Below are positions 26,293 through 35,307 of a stretch of DNA of 64,000 nt, piece by piece (position 1 is the first letter of the stretch; every line of letters begins with the position of its first letter). Location: positions 157,115-221,114 of the forward strand of contig NZ_NISX01000006.1 in assembly GCF_002591895.1 (NCBI RefSeq), read 5' to 3'. The notes under the pieces are model-generated. The model made no database searches and was not told the origin of the DNA. It saw only the letters and a program-made list of their open reading frames with translations. The position numbers and the translations under genes are program-made. This DNA is from Lacimicrobium alkaliphilum. GTDB taxonomy: Bacteria; Pseudomonadota; Gammaproteobacteria; Enterobacterales; Alteromonadaceae.

Positions 26293-28368
26293 TTATCTGT
26301 TGTCTTCGAGTGCTTTCAGATAATGGTATATCTCTACCTGTGAACGCAACTTTTTCCGGTTGCCCCGGCGAACATATTTGTTGGTTTGTTCGGCATCAAT
26401 GACTCTGGCCTTGATGGTATCTTTAAACTGAATGTTGAGAATATCCATAATGCGCTTTTTTAACACCGGGTCATTGATAGGGCAGCCTACTTCAATGCGG
26501 TTGTCCATGTTACGGGTCATCCAGTCAGCAGAGGAAATAAAGACCTTCTGGTCACCGCCGTTTTCAAACACCATCACCCTGGGGTGTTCAAGGAAGCGAT
26601 CGACGATACTGGTGATATAGATGTTCTCACTCAGCCCTTTGATACCGGGTATTAAAGAACACATGCCGCGAATAATGGCCCTGACTTTCACGCCAGCCTG
26701 GCTTGCACGATACAGATCGTCAATCAGGGCGATGTCTACCAGATTATTAATTTTCAGCAGGATCTGAGCCTTTATTCCTTCCTTGGCATTCTGAGTTTCC
26801 TGACGGATATGCATTTGCAGGCGGGTACGCGCGTTAATAGGAGAGACCTGCAGATGCTGGAACTTAAAGCGGCGATAGGGGTACTGAATAAAATCAAACA
26901 CTTCAATGGCCTCAAGGGCCAGTTCCTGATCCCGGGTAAAGAGACTGAAATCAGTGTAAATTTTAGCTGTTTTTTCGTTGAAGTTACCGGTGCCGAAGTG
27001 CGCGTAATGGATCAGTTCTGCGTCTTCTTCGCGACTGATGACACAGAGTTTGGAATGCACTTTCAGGGTTGGCAGTCCGAGCAATACCTTAACACCTGCA
27101 TCGGTCATGGTTTTTGACCACTCGATATTGGCTTTTTCGTCAAAACGGGCACGCAGTTCTACCACCACGGTAACCTGCTTACCATTGTTTACAGCATCGA
27201 TCAGGGAATTGATGATGCGGGACTTGTTTGCCACCCGGTAAATATTCAGGCGAATATGTTTAACGCTGGGATCGAAGGCGGCCTGACGCACAAATTCGGT
27301 CAGATGCAAAAAGCGGTGATAGGGATAGTACAGCAGTATGTCACCCTGGCGAATGGCATCGAAGGCAGTAAAATGATCGGCAAAATAACGGGTATTGATA
27401 GCCGGCAGTAAAGGGTTTTCCAGATAGGCGCGACCAATATTCGGGAAGCCGATAAAGTCTTTGAAATTGCGATAAGGGCCGCTGGCAATCAGGCTGTCGT
27501 AAGAAGAAATGCTGAGCTGTTTCCTGAGGAAGTTGAGCATGTCGTCAGGCATATCACCGTCATAAATAAAACGCACCGGCTCTGCAATCATGCGTTGTTT
27601 CATGCTTTCTGACATCTTCTCTACATAACTTTCATCAATTTCGTCATTGATGGAATATTCAGCATCCCGGGTCATTTTAAAGGAGTAGGCTTCGAGCTGG
27701 TCAAATTCGATAAAGCCACGAAAAATCTGCTCAAGACACAGAGTGATAATGTCGTCTAACAGAATGATGTACTTCTTTTTACGGCTTTTTTGCGGCGGAA
27801 TCTGCACAAACCGGGAGGTATAATCGGTGGGGACTTCCAACAGCGCATATTCGGTCTTCTTATCTGCCTTGCGGATTGCGACGAACAGATAGGTTGCGGC
27901 GTCGTTGAGCCGCTCTACCAGCTTGACCCTGTTGTTGATCAGTACCGGGGCGATATAACGCAGGATCTTGTTCTGAAAGTAGCTCTGTAGCCAGTTCACC
28001 TGATACGCATCCAGCTGATCCTGGGTGATCAGGTATATATGGTACCTGGCCAGGCGCGCCACCACTTCAGCATGGATTTTTTCGAATTCCTCGGTCATGA
28101 CTAAAACCCGTTCCTGGATTTTGTCCATCAGGGCTTTAGTCTGCTCTGCAGCTGCCAGGTTCTTATCGTTCAGATGGATGTATATCTGGCGTTTAACATC
28201 GGCGACCCGCACCCGGTAGAACTCATCCATATTATTTGAATAGATGCCTAGAAAACGGATACGCTCGACAATAGGATTGCGCTTATCTGCGGCTTCTTGC
28301 AGTACCCGCTGGTTGAACGCCAGCCAGCTAAGTTCTTTCGGATAGTAAGGCAGTGTCGTAATACTCAT
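26293..28368 (-). CDS. ppk1: polyphosphate kinase 1
   Basis: The 691-residue enzyme polymerises the terminal phosphate of ATP into polyphosphate. It has the N-terminal ELSWLAFNQRVLQEAADKRN, the tunnel segment IRLNIYRVANKSRIINSLI, the phospho-His region LPTLKVHSKLCVISREED with HYAHFGTGNFNEKTAKIYTD, and the second catalytic His in EHPRVMVFENGGD. The C-terminal MTRNMDNRIEVGCPI also fits. Length matches E. coli Ppk (688). A PhoB-box-like repeat lies 56 bp upstream (28424-28445), which fits induction by phosphate limitation. Confidence 0.95.
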   Translation of the reverse strand: MSITTLPYYPKELSWLAFNQRVLQEAADKRNPIVERIRFLGIYSNNMDEFYRVRVADVKRQIYIHLNDKNLAAAEQTKALMDKIQERVLVMTEEFEKIHAEVVARLARYHIYLITQDQLDAYQVNWLQSYFQNKILRYIAPVLINNRVKLVERLNDAATYLFVAIRKADKKTEYALLEVPTDYTSRFVQIPPQKSRKKKYIILLDDIITLCLEQIFRGFIEFDQLEAYSFKMTRDAEYSINDEIDESYVEKMSESMKQRMIAEPVRFIYDGDMPDDMLNFLRKQLSISSYDSLIASGPYRNFKDFIGFPNIGRAYLENPLLPAINTRYFADHFTAFDAIRQGDILLYYPYHRFLHLTEFVRQAAFDPSVKHIRLNIYRVANKSRIINSLIDAVNNGKQVTVVVELRARFDEKANIEWSKTMTDAGVKVLLGLPTLKVHSKLCVISREEDAELIHYAHFGTGNFNEKTAKIYTDFSLFTRDQELALEAIEVFDFIQYPYRRFKFQHLQVSPINARTRLQMHIRQETQNAKEGIKAQILLKINNLVDIALIDDLYRASQAGVKVRAIIRGMCSLIPGIKGLSENIYITSIVDRFLEHPRVMVFENGGDQKVFISSADWMTRNMDNRIEVGCPINDPVLKKRIMDILNIQFKDTIKARVIDAEQTNKYVRRGNRKKLRSQVEIYHYLKALEDNR

Positions 28369-28423
28369 CTATTTGAAATGGCCGGGAAAAATTGGCGAGA
28401 GTTTAACAACAACTGTTCCTCGC

Positions 28424-28445
28424 CAGGATGAAGCTTTTATGACAG
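28424..28445 (-). promoter_or_regulatory. Candidate Pho box upstream of ppk1
   Basis: Read on the minus strand, CTGTCATAAAA is followed directly by GCTTCATCCTG. These are two 11-base direct repeats matching the PhoB consensus CTGTCATNNNN, the first perfectly and the second at TCAT. It lies in the 85-bp gap between the gcvR-like stop and the ppk1 start. A good -10 was not obvious. Confidence 0.55.
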
Positions 28446-28453
28446 AGACGGCG

Positions 28454-28957
28454 CTAATCCTGCCAGTCAATGTCCACCACCAGATCGTTGGCAATCTGTT
28501 CCAGTGCCAGACTTAAAGGAGCAATATCGAAACCTTCAGGGTACGCGATATCAATATTCGCTTTAAATAAGAGGCCTCCCCAGTTGGGTGCCGCTTCACA
28601 GCTTGAACTGAACCTGATGATATTAATATTAAATTGATGCAGTACAGAGGTGATCTCCTGCACAATGCCCGATTTATCATTACCCATGATTTCCAGGCTG
28701 GCTCTCATCGTCTGGGCCGGCTGTGATTCGCCTTCAACCAGACGAATATTCAGCTCCGCCATCCCGTCCAGTTTATCCAGCAGCGCAGCGATGTTCTGTT
28801 CAGGCAACTGAATTTCCACAAAACCGGTAAAATGTCCCGCCATGTGGGCAAAATTACTGGCCAGCCAGTTGCCTTCTGACAATCTGACCTGTTTAGCGAT
28901 GGTTTCCACAATGCCGGGTTTGTCTTTACCCAGCAGGGTGATAACAATGGATTTCAT
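28454..28957 (-). CDS. GcvR-like protein with two ACT domains
   Basis: The start at 28957 (AGAGGT upstream) gives 167 residues. The first ACT domain is SIVITLLGKDKPGIVETIAK to about residue 80. The second is RASLEIMGNDKSGIVQEITS to the end, with the LHQFNINIIRFSSSCE strand pair. This is the layout of the glycine-cleavage-system repressor GcvR and related ACT regulators, which bind amino acids and modulate partner regulators. No gcv genes are present, so the partner is unknown. The gene is divergent from pstC and lies between ppk1 and the pst operon. Confidence 0.82.
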   Translation of the reverse strand: MKSIVITLLGKDKPGIVETIAKQVRLSEGNWLASNFAHMAGHFTGFVEIQLPEQNIAALLDKLDGMAELNIRLVEGESQPAQTMRASLEIMGNDKSGIVQEITSVLHQFNINIIRFSSSCEAAPNWGGLLFKANIDIAYPEGFDIAPLSLALEQIANDLVVDIDWQD

Positions 28958-29136
28958 AGACTCTACCTCTTTGGCAACATTTTGTACCTTGATAGTGAAA
29001 CTATAATGCACCTTGTAGGTGTGGGCGAACAAAAAAATGATTATTTTCCAGCGGCTTCAAAGCGTTAGTAATTCAGAGGCAGGATCTCTACAATGTCCCG
29101 ATTATCAGGGTAGACTTATTCTCCAGTGGATACGCC

Positions 29137-31242
29137 GTGCAACTGAGTCAACAGCAATCACATAAAGGCCGCGCCTGGCGCGACAAAATGGCGGGTCGTA
29201 TTATCACTGTTGGTGGTCTGACGGTATTGGTTACGCTGGCGGTTTTAATCTGGCATCTGCTATATGTGACGTCTCCCTTATTACTCACTCCTTCTTTAAA
29301 GTCAGTAAACAGCTGGTCAGTTCCGCAAAATGAGCAACTGCTTTTACTCGAAGACGTCAGCGCGGGTCGCACGGTATTGAGTATGGCAGAGGATTGTCAG
29401 CTCAATCTTTATCAGGCGAAAGCCCCCCGCAGCAGCGATATGGAATTGTTGAAGACATTGCCGCAGTCATGTCAGGTCAGTACCAGGGCATTGCATCACG
29501 GCGGTGAACGTTACTTATTTCAGCTCGGTGGCGATGGTCTGATAAGAATGGAGCGGCTGATTCGCGTGGCACAGCGGATTGAGAGAATGCAGGAGTTGTC
29601 TTTTTTGGTGAAACCGGCTTTACCAGAGGTTATTCAACACTGGCAGGTGGCGTTGTCACAACGATGGCTGACAGTGGCGATTCAGTCTGACCAGCAATGG
29701 CACATTCACTGGGTATCGAGAGACAGACCGCTGGATAACTTTACTCAGGAGCTGGATGGAAGTGGCCGTTTATTGTTGTTGCCTTCAGTCAAATCGGCGT
29801 TGTGGTATGAAGATAATCAGGCTGTTTTCACCAGCCCGGACTCAAGCCAACGGATTGTCACCCAACAGCCTATTGAGACCGTTACCGCGTTCCCGGATCA
29901 TAAAGCCGTACTGATTGGCTTGGAGGGAGGCGAAGTGCAGAAGTGGTCGAGCTTTAATCAGCAAGGCCAGTTTGTGTATCAGCAGATTTATACCCTGCCT
30001 GAACAGGTTTCAATCAGGCAGATGCAGATGTTCAGTGGCAAGGATCTTGGCGTGATCCTGTCCCACGAACAAGAACTGTTGCTCTTTCTTGGCAGTACCG
30101 GTGAAATACTCCAACGTCACACGCTGGACAAGCCAGCACGGGGATTTTTCCTTTCCGGAAATAAGCTGTTTGTGCATCATAACAGCAGTATTGAACAGTG
30201 GCATATCGACCATGCCAGTTCTATTGTCAGCTTTGAATCTTTGTGGGAAAAAGTCTGGTATCACGGTTACGAAGAGCCGGATTATATCTGGCAATCCACC
30301 ACATCTGCTGATACCGCTCAGGCAAAATATAGTCTGGTTCCACTGGTGGTGGGTAGCCTAAAAGCAGCGTTATTCGCTTTAATGGTGGCCATTCCTCTGG
30401 CCCTGGGCGCCGCGATTTATACCGCATACTTTGTACCCGACAGCCTGCGCAGCTGGCTTAAGCCCGGTATTGAGATGCTCGAGGCGGTGCCTTCAGTGGT
30501 AATTGGCTTTATTGCTGCTATCTGGCTTGTTCCTGTTGTCGAGCACCACATGCTGGCAATTGTACTGTTTCTCTGGGGCTTGCCTGTGGGGCTGATTATC
30601 AGCGCATTTTTGCAAAAACCCGTATCCCGTTGGTTTAGTCTGAAATGGCAGTCTGGCTGGGAGTTAATTATGGCTGTGCCACTGGTACTGCTGATTGCCT
30701 GGCTGGCATTTGAATCTGGTGGCAGCCTTCAGCAATGGCTGTGGCCACAGGGCTGGTTTACAGACAGTCATACCTACAGCAGCAAGAATGCTCTGGTGGT
30801 GGCATTGGCTCTGGGTTTAGCCATAGTACCCAGCATTTATTCTCTGGCCGAGGATGCTATTTATGAAGTGCCTTCCCATTTGCGACAAGCGTCTTTTGCA
30901 CTCGGCGCGACCCGTGCTCAGACCTTAAGATATGTGGTGCTGGTGGCGGCTTATCCGGGGATCTTTTCTTCGGTGATGCTGGGTCTGTCGCGAGCATTTG
31001 GTGAGACCATGATCGTATTGATGGTGACAGGTAATACACCGGTGGCAGACTGGGATCCGTTCTCCGGGTTAAGGGCCCTTACGGCAAATATTGCCATTGA
31101 GTTGCCAGAAGCCGAGGTGAACAGCATTCATTACCGTATCCTGTTTTTTACTGCCCTGTTACTTTTTGCCTTTACCTTTGTCATTAATACGCTGGCGGAA
31201 CTGATTCGGGGCCGTCTGAGGAGGCATTATCAGAATGTCTGA
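29137..31242 (+). CDS. pstC: phosphate ABC transporter permease PstC (extended form)
   Basis: The inner-membrane permease of the high-affinity phosphate importer has 701 residues. After one N-terminal helix (ITVGGLTVLVTLAVLIWHLL), residues 50-380 form a large beta-rich periplasmic domain. Then comes the PstC permease core: SLKAALFALMVAIPLALGAA, EMLEAVPSVVIGFIAAIWL, and the EAA loop near YEVPSHLRQASFALGATRAQ. Ordinary PstC has about 320 residues. The extended form is known from Vibrio and Shewanella relatives. The start is GTG at 29137, with an ATG at 29188 as an alternative. pstS is not adjacent. The stop overlaps the pstA start by 8 bp. Confidence 0.9.
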   Translation: MQLSQQQSHKGRAWRDKMAGRIITVGGLTVLVTLAVLIWHLLYVTSPLLLTPSLKSVNSWSVPQNEQLLLLEDVSAGRTVLSMAEDCQLNLYQAKAPRSSDMELLKTLPQSCQVSTRALHHGGERYLFQLGGDGLIRMERLIRVAQRIERMQELSFLVKPALPEVIQHWQVALSQRWLTVAIQSDQQWHIHWVSRDRPLDNFTQELDGSGRLLLLPSVKSALWYEDNQAVFTSPDSSQRIVTQQPIETVTAFPDHKAVLIGLEGGEVQKWSSFNQQGQFVYQQIYTLPEQVSIRQMQMFSGKDLGVILSHEQELLLFLGSTGEILQRHTLDKPARGFFLSGNKLFVHHNSSIEQWHIDHASSIVSFESLWEKVWYHGYEEPDYIWQSTTSADTAQAKYSLVPLVVGSLKAALFALMVAIPLALGAAIYTAYFVPDSLRSWLKPGIEMLEAVPSVVIGFIAAIWLVPVVEHHMLAIVLFLWGLPVGLIISAFLQKPVSRWFSLKWQSGWELIMAVPLVLLIAWLAFESGGSLQQWLWPQGWFTDSHTYSSKNALVVALALGLAIVPSIYSLAEDAIYEVPSHLRQASFALGATRAQTLRYVVLVAAYPGIFSSVMLGLSRAFGETMIVLMVTGNTPVADWDPFSGLRALTANIAIELPEAEVNSIHYRILFFTALLLFAFTFVINTLAELIRGRLRRHYQNV

Positions 31243-32812
31243 CGGAAAATGGTTTAAGGCTCAGAAAGAAGGGCTGCCGGTGATCACCAGCGCGGCCCTC
31301 GTTGGTATCATTCTGCTGTTACTTGGCGGCATCATCACGCTGATGTTGTTTAAAGGCGCGCAGCATTTCTGGCCACCCTCACTGTATAAGGTGACATATA
31401 TAGAAGAGGACGCTTCAGATCAGCCGGTTAAGACAATCTACGCAACCCTGCTGGCCGATGATTTTGTTACTACCGGCAGTGAAACGCGTTGGCTGTTTAA
31501 CGAGGCCAGATTGGATCAATTCACTGATCAGCAATACCTGATCCCTAAGGGGCAGCTTATTGAGCTGTCGACTCCGGAGTCTCTGATAGATATCCGGCTT
31601 ACCAGTGGTAACCGGCTTTTCGCCAGCTTGCAAAGCGTGGTTTTTGATCAACATGCCATCGCAGCTGATGAAATTGAGGCAAGATGGAGGGAGGTCACAG
31701 AGCACCAAGAGCGTATTCTGGACCTGACTGTGAATGAATTAGCCGCTGTTCACTCAGAGCTGGCGGAACTCGACCGACGCCAGGTTGAAGCAGACGCCCC
31801 GGCCAGAGTAAAGCTGTTGCAACGTTATCAGGAAATTAATCAGCAGATCAGCGTATTACAAAAGGATATCGATCGTTATCGTGTACGGGTCCGGCTTGCT
31901 GATGGTTCGGCCAGATCTCTGGCGCTGGCTGATATCGAAGAGTATCGCTTGCTAAATCAGTTATCCGGGCCACAAAAGGCCGGCGCAGCACTGGAAGCCA
32001 TATGGCGGTTTGTCAGTGAAAAGCCGAAACGAGCCAATAATGTAGGTGGCGTATTCCCGGCTTTGTTCGGCACGGTGGTAATGGTGCTTATGATGACGGT
32101 TATTGTAACGCCTCTGGGGGTGCTGGCTGCGATTTATCTGAACGAATATGCACCGGCTAACATGCTGACATCACTCATTCGTATTGGCGTAAACAATCTG
32201 GCGGGTGTCCCCTCTATTGTTTATGGCGTGTTTGGCCTGGGCTTTTTTGTCTACCAGGTGGGTGGCAACATCGATAAATTGTTTTTTTCCGAACAGTTAC
32301 CCGCTCCTACCTTTGGCGCACCGGGTATTTTTTGGGCTGCGCTGACCATGGCGATGCTGACATTGCCGGTCGTTATCGTAGCCACGGAAGAAGGATTGCG
32401 ACGGGTACCCAACACCCTCAGACAGGCGAGCTTTGCTCTTGGCGCGACAAAGTTTGAAACCATCTGGCGTACCGTTATTCCCATGGCGAGTCCCGGCATA
32501 ATGACCGGGGTTATTCTGGCGATTGCCCGCGGGGCAGGGGAAGTGGCACCGTTATTATTGGTGGGCGCAGTTAAATTTGCGCCCAGCCTGCCAGTGGACG
32601 GAGAATTTCCTTATCTGCATCTGGAGCGGCAGTTTATGCACCTGGGAGTACTGATTTATGATGGTGCCTTTCACAGCAACAATATCGGTCATGGCTCGTC
32701 AATGATGTTTGCCTCATGTCTGTTGTTGCTGCTGGTAGTATTGTCTCTGAACACCATAGCGGTGATGGTTCGGGCCCGGTTACGTCGTCAGTATCTGGCT
32801 ATGTCCAGATGA
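31235..32812 (+). CDS. pstA: phosphate ABC transporter permease PstA (extended form)
   Basis: The second permease subunit has 525 residues against about 300 for E. coli PstA. An N-terminal helix (VITSAALVGIILLLLGGIIT) is followed by a periplasmic insert of about 220 residues with a coiled-coil-like stretch (residues 140-210, ELAELDRRQVEADAP). The PstA core follows: FGTVVMVLMMTVIVTPLGVL, NNLAGVPSIVYGVFGLGFF, and the EAA-loop LRRVPNTLRQASFALGATKF. Both permeases are extended, so the two periplasmic inserts may pair. The ATG overlaps pstC by 8 bp. Confidence 0.92.
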   Translation: MSDGKWFKAQKEGLPVITSAALVGIILLLLGGIITLMLFKGAQHFWPPSLYKVTYIEEDASDQPVKTIYATLLADDFVTTGSETRWLFNEARLDQFTDQQYLIPKGQLIELSTPESLIDIRLTSGNRLFASLQSVVFDQHAIAADEIEARWREVTEHQERILDLTVNELAAVHSELAELDRRQVEADAPARVKLLQRYQEINQQISVLQKDIDRYRVRVRLADGSARSLALADIEEYRLLNQLSGPQKAGAALEAIWRFVSEKPKRANNVGGVFPALFGTVVMVLMMTVIVTPLGVLAAIYLNEYAPANMLTSLIRIGVNNLAGVPSIVYGVFGLGFFVYQVGGNIDKLFFSEQLPAPTFGAPGIFWAALTMAMLTLPVVIVATEEGLRRVPNTLRQASFALGATKFETIWRTVIPMASPGIMTGVILAIARGAGEVAPLLLVGAVKFAPSLPVDGEFPYLHLERQFMHLGVLIYDGAFHSNNIGHGSSMMFASCLLLLLVVLSLNTIAVMVRARLRRQYLAMSR

Positions 32813-32838
32813 GAAAACTGAACTCAAGAGAGTATTGA

Positions 32839-33651
32839 ATGTTTGATTATTTCGATTTGGTAAAACCACAGGTCAGTCTCGATAACCTGCCTGCTGATCA
32901 GGTAGCCATTGATGTGGTGGGGCTGACTTTAACCTTTGGTCAGACCCGGGCCCTGCATAATATCAATATGCGTGTTCCAAAGTGTCAGATTACCTCATTG
33001 ATTGGTCCCAGTGGCTGCGGCAAGTCTACGTTGCTGGGATGCTTTAACCGCCTTAATGATCTGACGCCAGGGTGCCATGTAGAGGGCGAAGTGTTGATTA
33101 ACGGTAAGAATATTTACCATCGCAGGCAGGATGTGGCTGTATTACGAACTCAGGTAGGTATGGTGTTTCAGCGGCCAAACCCCTTTCCGATGTCCATCTA
33201 TGACAATCTGGTTTATGGTCTGAAAATACAGGGGATTCGGGACCGGCGGACACTGGACAATGCGGTAGAGCAGGCGCTGATTGATGTGGCGCTGTGGAAG
33301 GAAGTCCGAGACCGGTTGTTTGACTCGGCACTGACCCTCTCCGGTGGTCAGCAACAGCGGCTGGTGATTGCCAGAGCAATCATTCTGCAGCCGGAAATCC
33401 TGTTGCTGGATGAGCCGACTTCGGCACTGGATCCGATCTCGACCCTGACCATTGAGGAGCTGATCTACCAGCTCAAGGAAAAATATACGGTGCTGGTGGT
33501 GACCCATAATATGCAACAGGCAGCCAGAGTCTCCGACTTCACTGCCTTTTTACACGAAGGGCATCTGATTGAATATTCCGATACTAATCAATTATTTACT
33601 CGTCCAAGACAACAGCAAACCGAAGAATATATAACGGGCAGATATGGGTAA
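32839..33651 (+). CDS. pstB: phosphate ABC transporter ATP-binding protein PstB
   Basis: The 270-residue ABC ATPase energises phosphate import. Walker A is [14 protein letters not shown] and the Q-loop is [19 protein letters not shown], the specific PstB form. The signature is [17 protein letters not shown], Walker B is [16 protein letters not shown], and the switch His is in [15 protein letters not shown]. It follows pstA by 26 bp. Confidence 0.96.
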   Translation: MFDYFDLVKPQVSLDNLPADQVAIDVVGLTLTFGQTRALHNINMRVPKCQITSLIGPSGCGKSTLLGCFNRLNDLTPGCHVEGEVLINGKNIYHRRQDVAVLRTQVGMVFQRPNPFPMSIYDNLVYGLKIQGIRDRRTLDNAVEQALIDVALWKEVRDRLFDSALTLSGGQQQRLVIARAIILQPEILLLDEPTSALDPISTLTIEELIYQLKEKYTVLVVTHNMQQAARVSDFTAFLHEGHLIEYSDTNQLFTRPRQQQTEEYITGRYG

Positions 33652-33656
33652 GAAAG

Positions 33657-33700
33657 AGGAGTCAGGGGTGAGGAGTCCTCACGCTTAACCCCTCACTCCT
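33657..33700. repeat. GGGGTGAGGAGT inverted repeat between pstB and phoU
   Basis: AGGAGTCAGGGGTGAGGAGT and the opposed AACCCCTCACTCCTAA form an imperfect hairpin, with GTGAGGAGTCCTCAC as an inner palindrome. It could reduce read-through or stabilise the pstCAB mRNA ahead of phoU. Similar short arms occur as dispersed repeats in related genomes. Confidence 0.5.
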
Positions 33701-33782
33701 AACCGATCATTCTTTTTCGGGCCTTATAAGTAACGATATGTTAAATTCGCCGGGCTATAAATGGCGAGTCAGGCATTTTCTT

Positions 33783-34505
33783 ATGCAAGAAATTAAACTC
33801 AATACGCATATCTCCGGTCGATTTAATCTAGAGCTGGAAAATCTGCGCAATTCCGTACTGACCATGGGAGGCATGGTTGAACAGCAGCTTTGTGATGCTA
33901 TCGCTGCGCTGAGAGATAATCATATGGCCCTGGCAGAGAAGGTCATTGTCAATGATTTCACGCTCAATACCATGGAAGTGCAGATCGATGAAGAATGCAC
34001 GCGGATTATTGCCAAACGTCACCCCGCCGCCAGTGATTTGCGACTGGTTCTGGCCATCAATAAAACTACCGCCGACCTTGAAAGAATGGGAGATGATATT
34101 GAACGCATCGCCAATCTGCTGATCAAGGGCAGCTTACCTGTTTCTCAGGACATCAAGAACGGCATGATTGCTACCGGCAATCATGTGATGGAAATGCTCA
34201 GGAAAACGCTCAATGCTTTTGCCCGGCTCGACGGTGAAGCGGCATTAGAGATTCATATGGGCGATCAGGAAATTGATGAGCAATATAAGCAGTTGCTGAC
34301 CCTGGCGGTGACCGAAATGCAGCAGGATACGGAACTGTTACCTCAGTGGCTGGAAGTCTTATGGGCAATGCGGGCCCTGGAGCGGGTTGGAGACAGGTGT
34401 AAGAATGTATGTGAGTATATTATTTATCTGGTTAAAGGTAAGGATGTCCGGCATATCTCCAGGGAAGAATTGCAGAAACGACTTGCAGAGCTTCGCCAGA
34501 GTTAA
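33783..34505 (+). CDS. phoU: phosphate signalling protein PhoU
   Basis: The 240-residue all-helical protein has two PhoU three-helix bundles: THISGRFNLELENLRNSVLT at the N-terminus, then KRHPAASDLRLVLAINKTTA, LERMGDDIERIANLL, and the second metal-binding motif ALERVGDRCKNVCEYIIYLV. PhoU links Pst activity to the PhoR/PhoB sensor and restrains phosphate uptake. I chose the ATG at 33783 because E. coli PhoU starts at the same point. The frame extends 15 codons further to 33738 without homology that I can recognise. Confidence 0.93.
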   Translation: MQEIKLNTHISGRFNLELENLRNSVLTMGGMVEQQLCDAIAALRDNHMALAEKVIVNDFTLNTMEVQIDEECTRIIAKRHPAASDLRLVLAINKTTADLERMGDDIERIANLLIKGSLPVSQDIKNGMIATGNHVMEMLRKTLNAFARLDGEAALEIHMGDQEIDEQYKQLLTLAVTEMQQDTELLPQWLEVLWAMRALERVGDRCKNVCEYIIYLVKGKDVRHISREELQKRLAELRQS

Positions 34506-34537
34506 TCTCTACACTAAAATGTTACTTAGGTATATGG

Positions 34538-34570
34538 TTGTCATCAAACTGAAATATTTCTGTCATCTAC
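34538..34570 (+). promoter_or_regulatory. PhoB-binding direct repeats upstream of the pit operon
   Basis: Three head-to-tail 11-base units are present: TTGTCATCAAA, CTGAAATATTT and CTGTCATCTAC. Units 1 and 3 match the PhoB half-site CTGTCATNNNN at six or seven of seven positions. TATTAT lies 10 bases after the last unit, suitable as a -10. This is the strongest Pho box seen in the window. It implies phosphate-starvation control of the DUF47/Pit pair. Confidence 0.75.
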
Positions 34571-34609
34571 TATGGTGTATTATGCGCCGCACAAAAAAGG
34601 GTTAATGTT

Positions 34610-35296
34610 GTGTCATTTATGTCTACAAGTGCATTCCTTGAGGTTTTTGCCAAATCACCGTTAAAACCTCTCGAAGAACATATCAATACCGTACATCAGT
34701 GCAGTCAGGGTCTTTTGCCGTTTTTTGAAGCGGTATTCAAAAACGACTGGAAACAAGCGGAGAAATGTCAGGGCGATATCTCTCATCTTGAACGCAAAGC
34801 TGACGCACTGAAACATGAACTACGTGTGAACCTGCCGGCCGGTATATTTATGCCGATTCAGCGCCAGGATTTGCTCGATCTGCTAACCACTCAGGATAAA
34901 ATTGCTAACCGGGCCCGGGATATATCCGGTTTGGTGCTGGGACGTGAACTTCAGCTCCCGGAGCCGATGCAGGAAGATTTTCTGAAGTATTTACAGCGTT
35001 GTCTGGATGCGACAAAGCAGGCCAAAAAGGTTACCAACGAACTGGACGAATTGCTGGAAACCGGTTTTCGTGGTCGTGAAGTAAAAGTGGTTGAGGAAAT
35101 GATCAACGAACTGGACCAGATTGAAGATGATACGGACAAGATTCAAATCAGTGTTCGTCGATCCTTATGGAAGATGGAAGACAAGCTCAATCCTGTTGAC
35201 GTGATGTTTTTATATAAAATCATCGAATGGATCGGCGACCTGGCCGATATCGCTGAGCGTGTTGGTTCACGCCTGGAACTCATGCTAGCTAAGTAA
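34610..35296 (+). CDS. DUF47 (TIGR00153) PhoU-like Pit-accessory protein
   Basis: The 228-residue helical protein of the TIGR00153/DUF47 family is distantly related to PhoU. It has FAKSPLKPLEEHINTVHQCS at the N-terminus, CQGDISHLERKADALKHELR, FMPIQRQDLLDLLTTQDKIA and EWIGDLADIAERVGSRLEL at the end. These proteins are encoded directly before Pit transporters and are thought to modulate them. The GTG at 34610 has AAGGG 8 bases upstream. The ATG at 34619 gives a better match to family N-termini and cannot be excluded. It is followed by pit. Confidence 0.88.
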   Translation: MSFMSTSAFLEVFAKSPLKPLEEHINTVHQCSQGLLPFFEAVFKNDWKQAEKCQGDISHLERKADALKHELRVNLPAGIFMPIQRQDLLDLLTTQDKIANRARDISGLVLGRELQLPEPMQEDFLKYLQRCLDATKQAKKVTNELDELLETGFRGREVKVVEEMINELDQIEDDTDKIQISVRRSLWKMEDKLNPVDVMFLYKIIEWIGDLADIAERVGSRLELMLAK

Positions 35297-35307
35297 AGGC
35301 CTGATTG

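Noticed and set aside
29033..29136. Pho box before pstC
   Set aside because: No pair of CTGTCAT-like units at 11-base spacing could be found. ATGTCCCGATTATC is too weak.
34610..34618. ATG at 34619 as the sole start of the DUF47 gene
   Set aside because: It matches family N-termini, but the GTG at 34610 has the better Shine-Dalgarno spacing, so the choice is left open.
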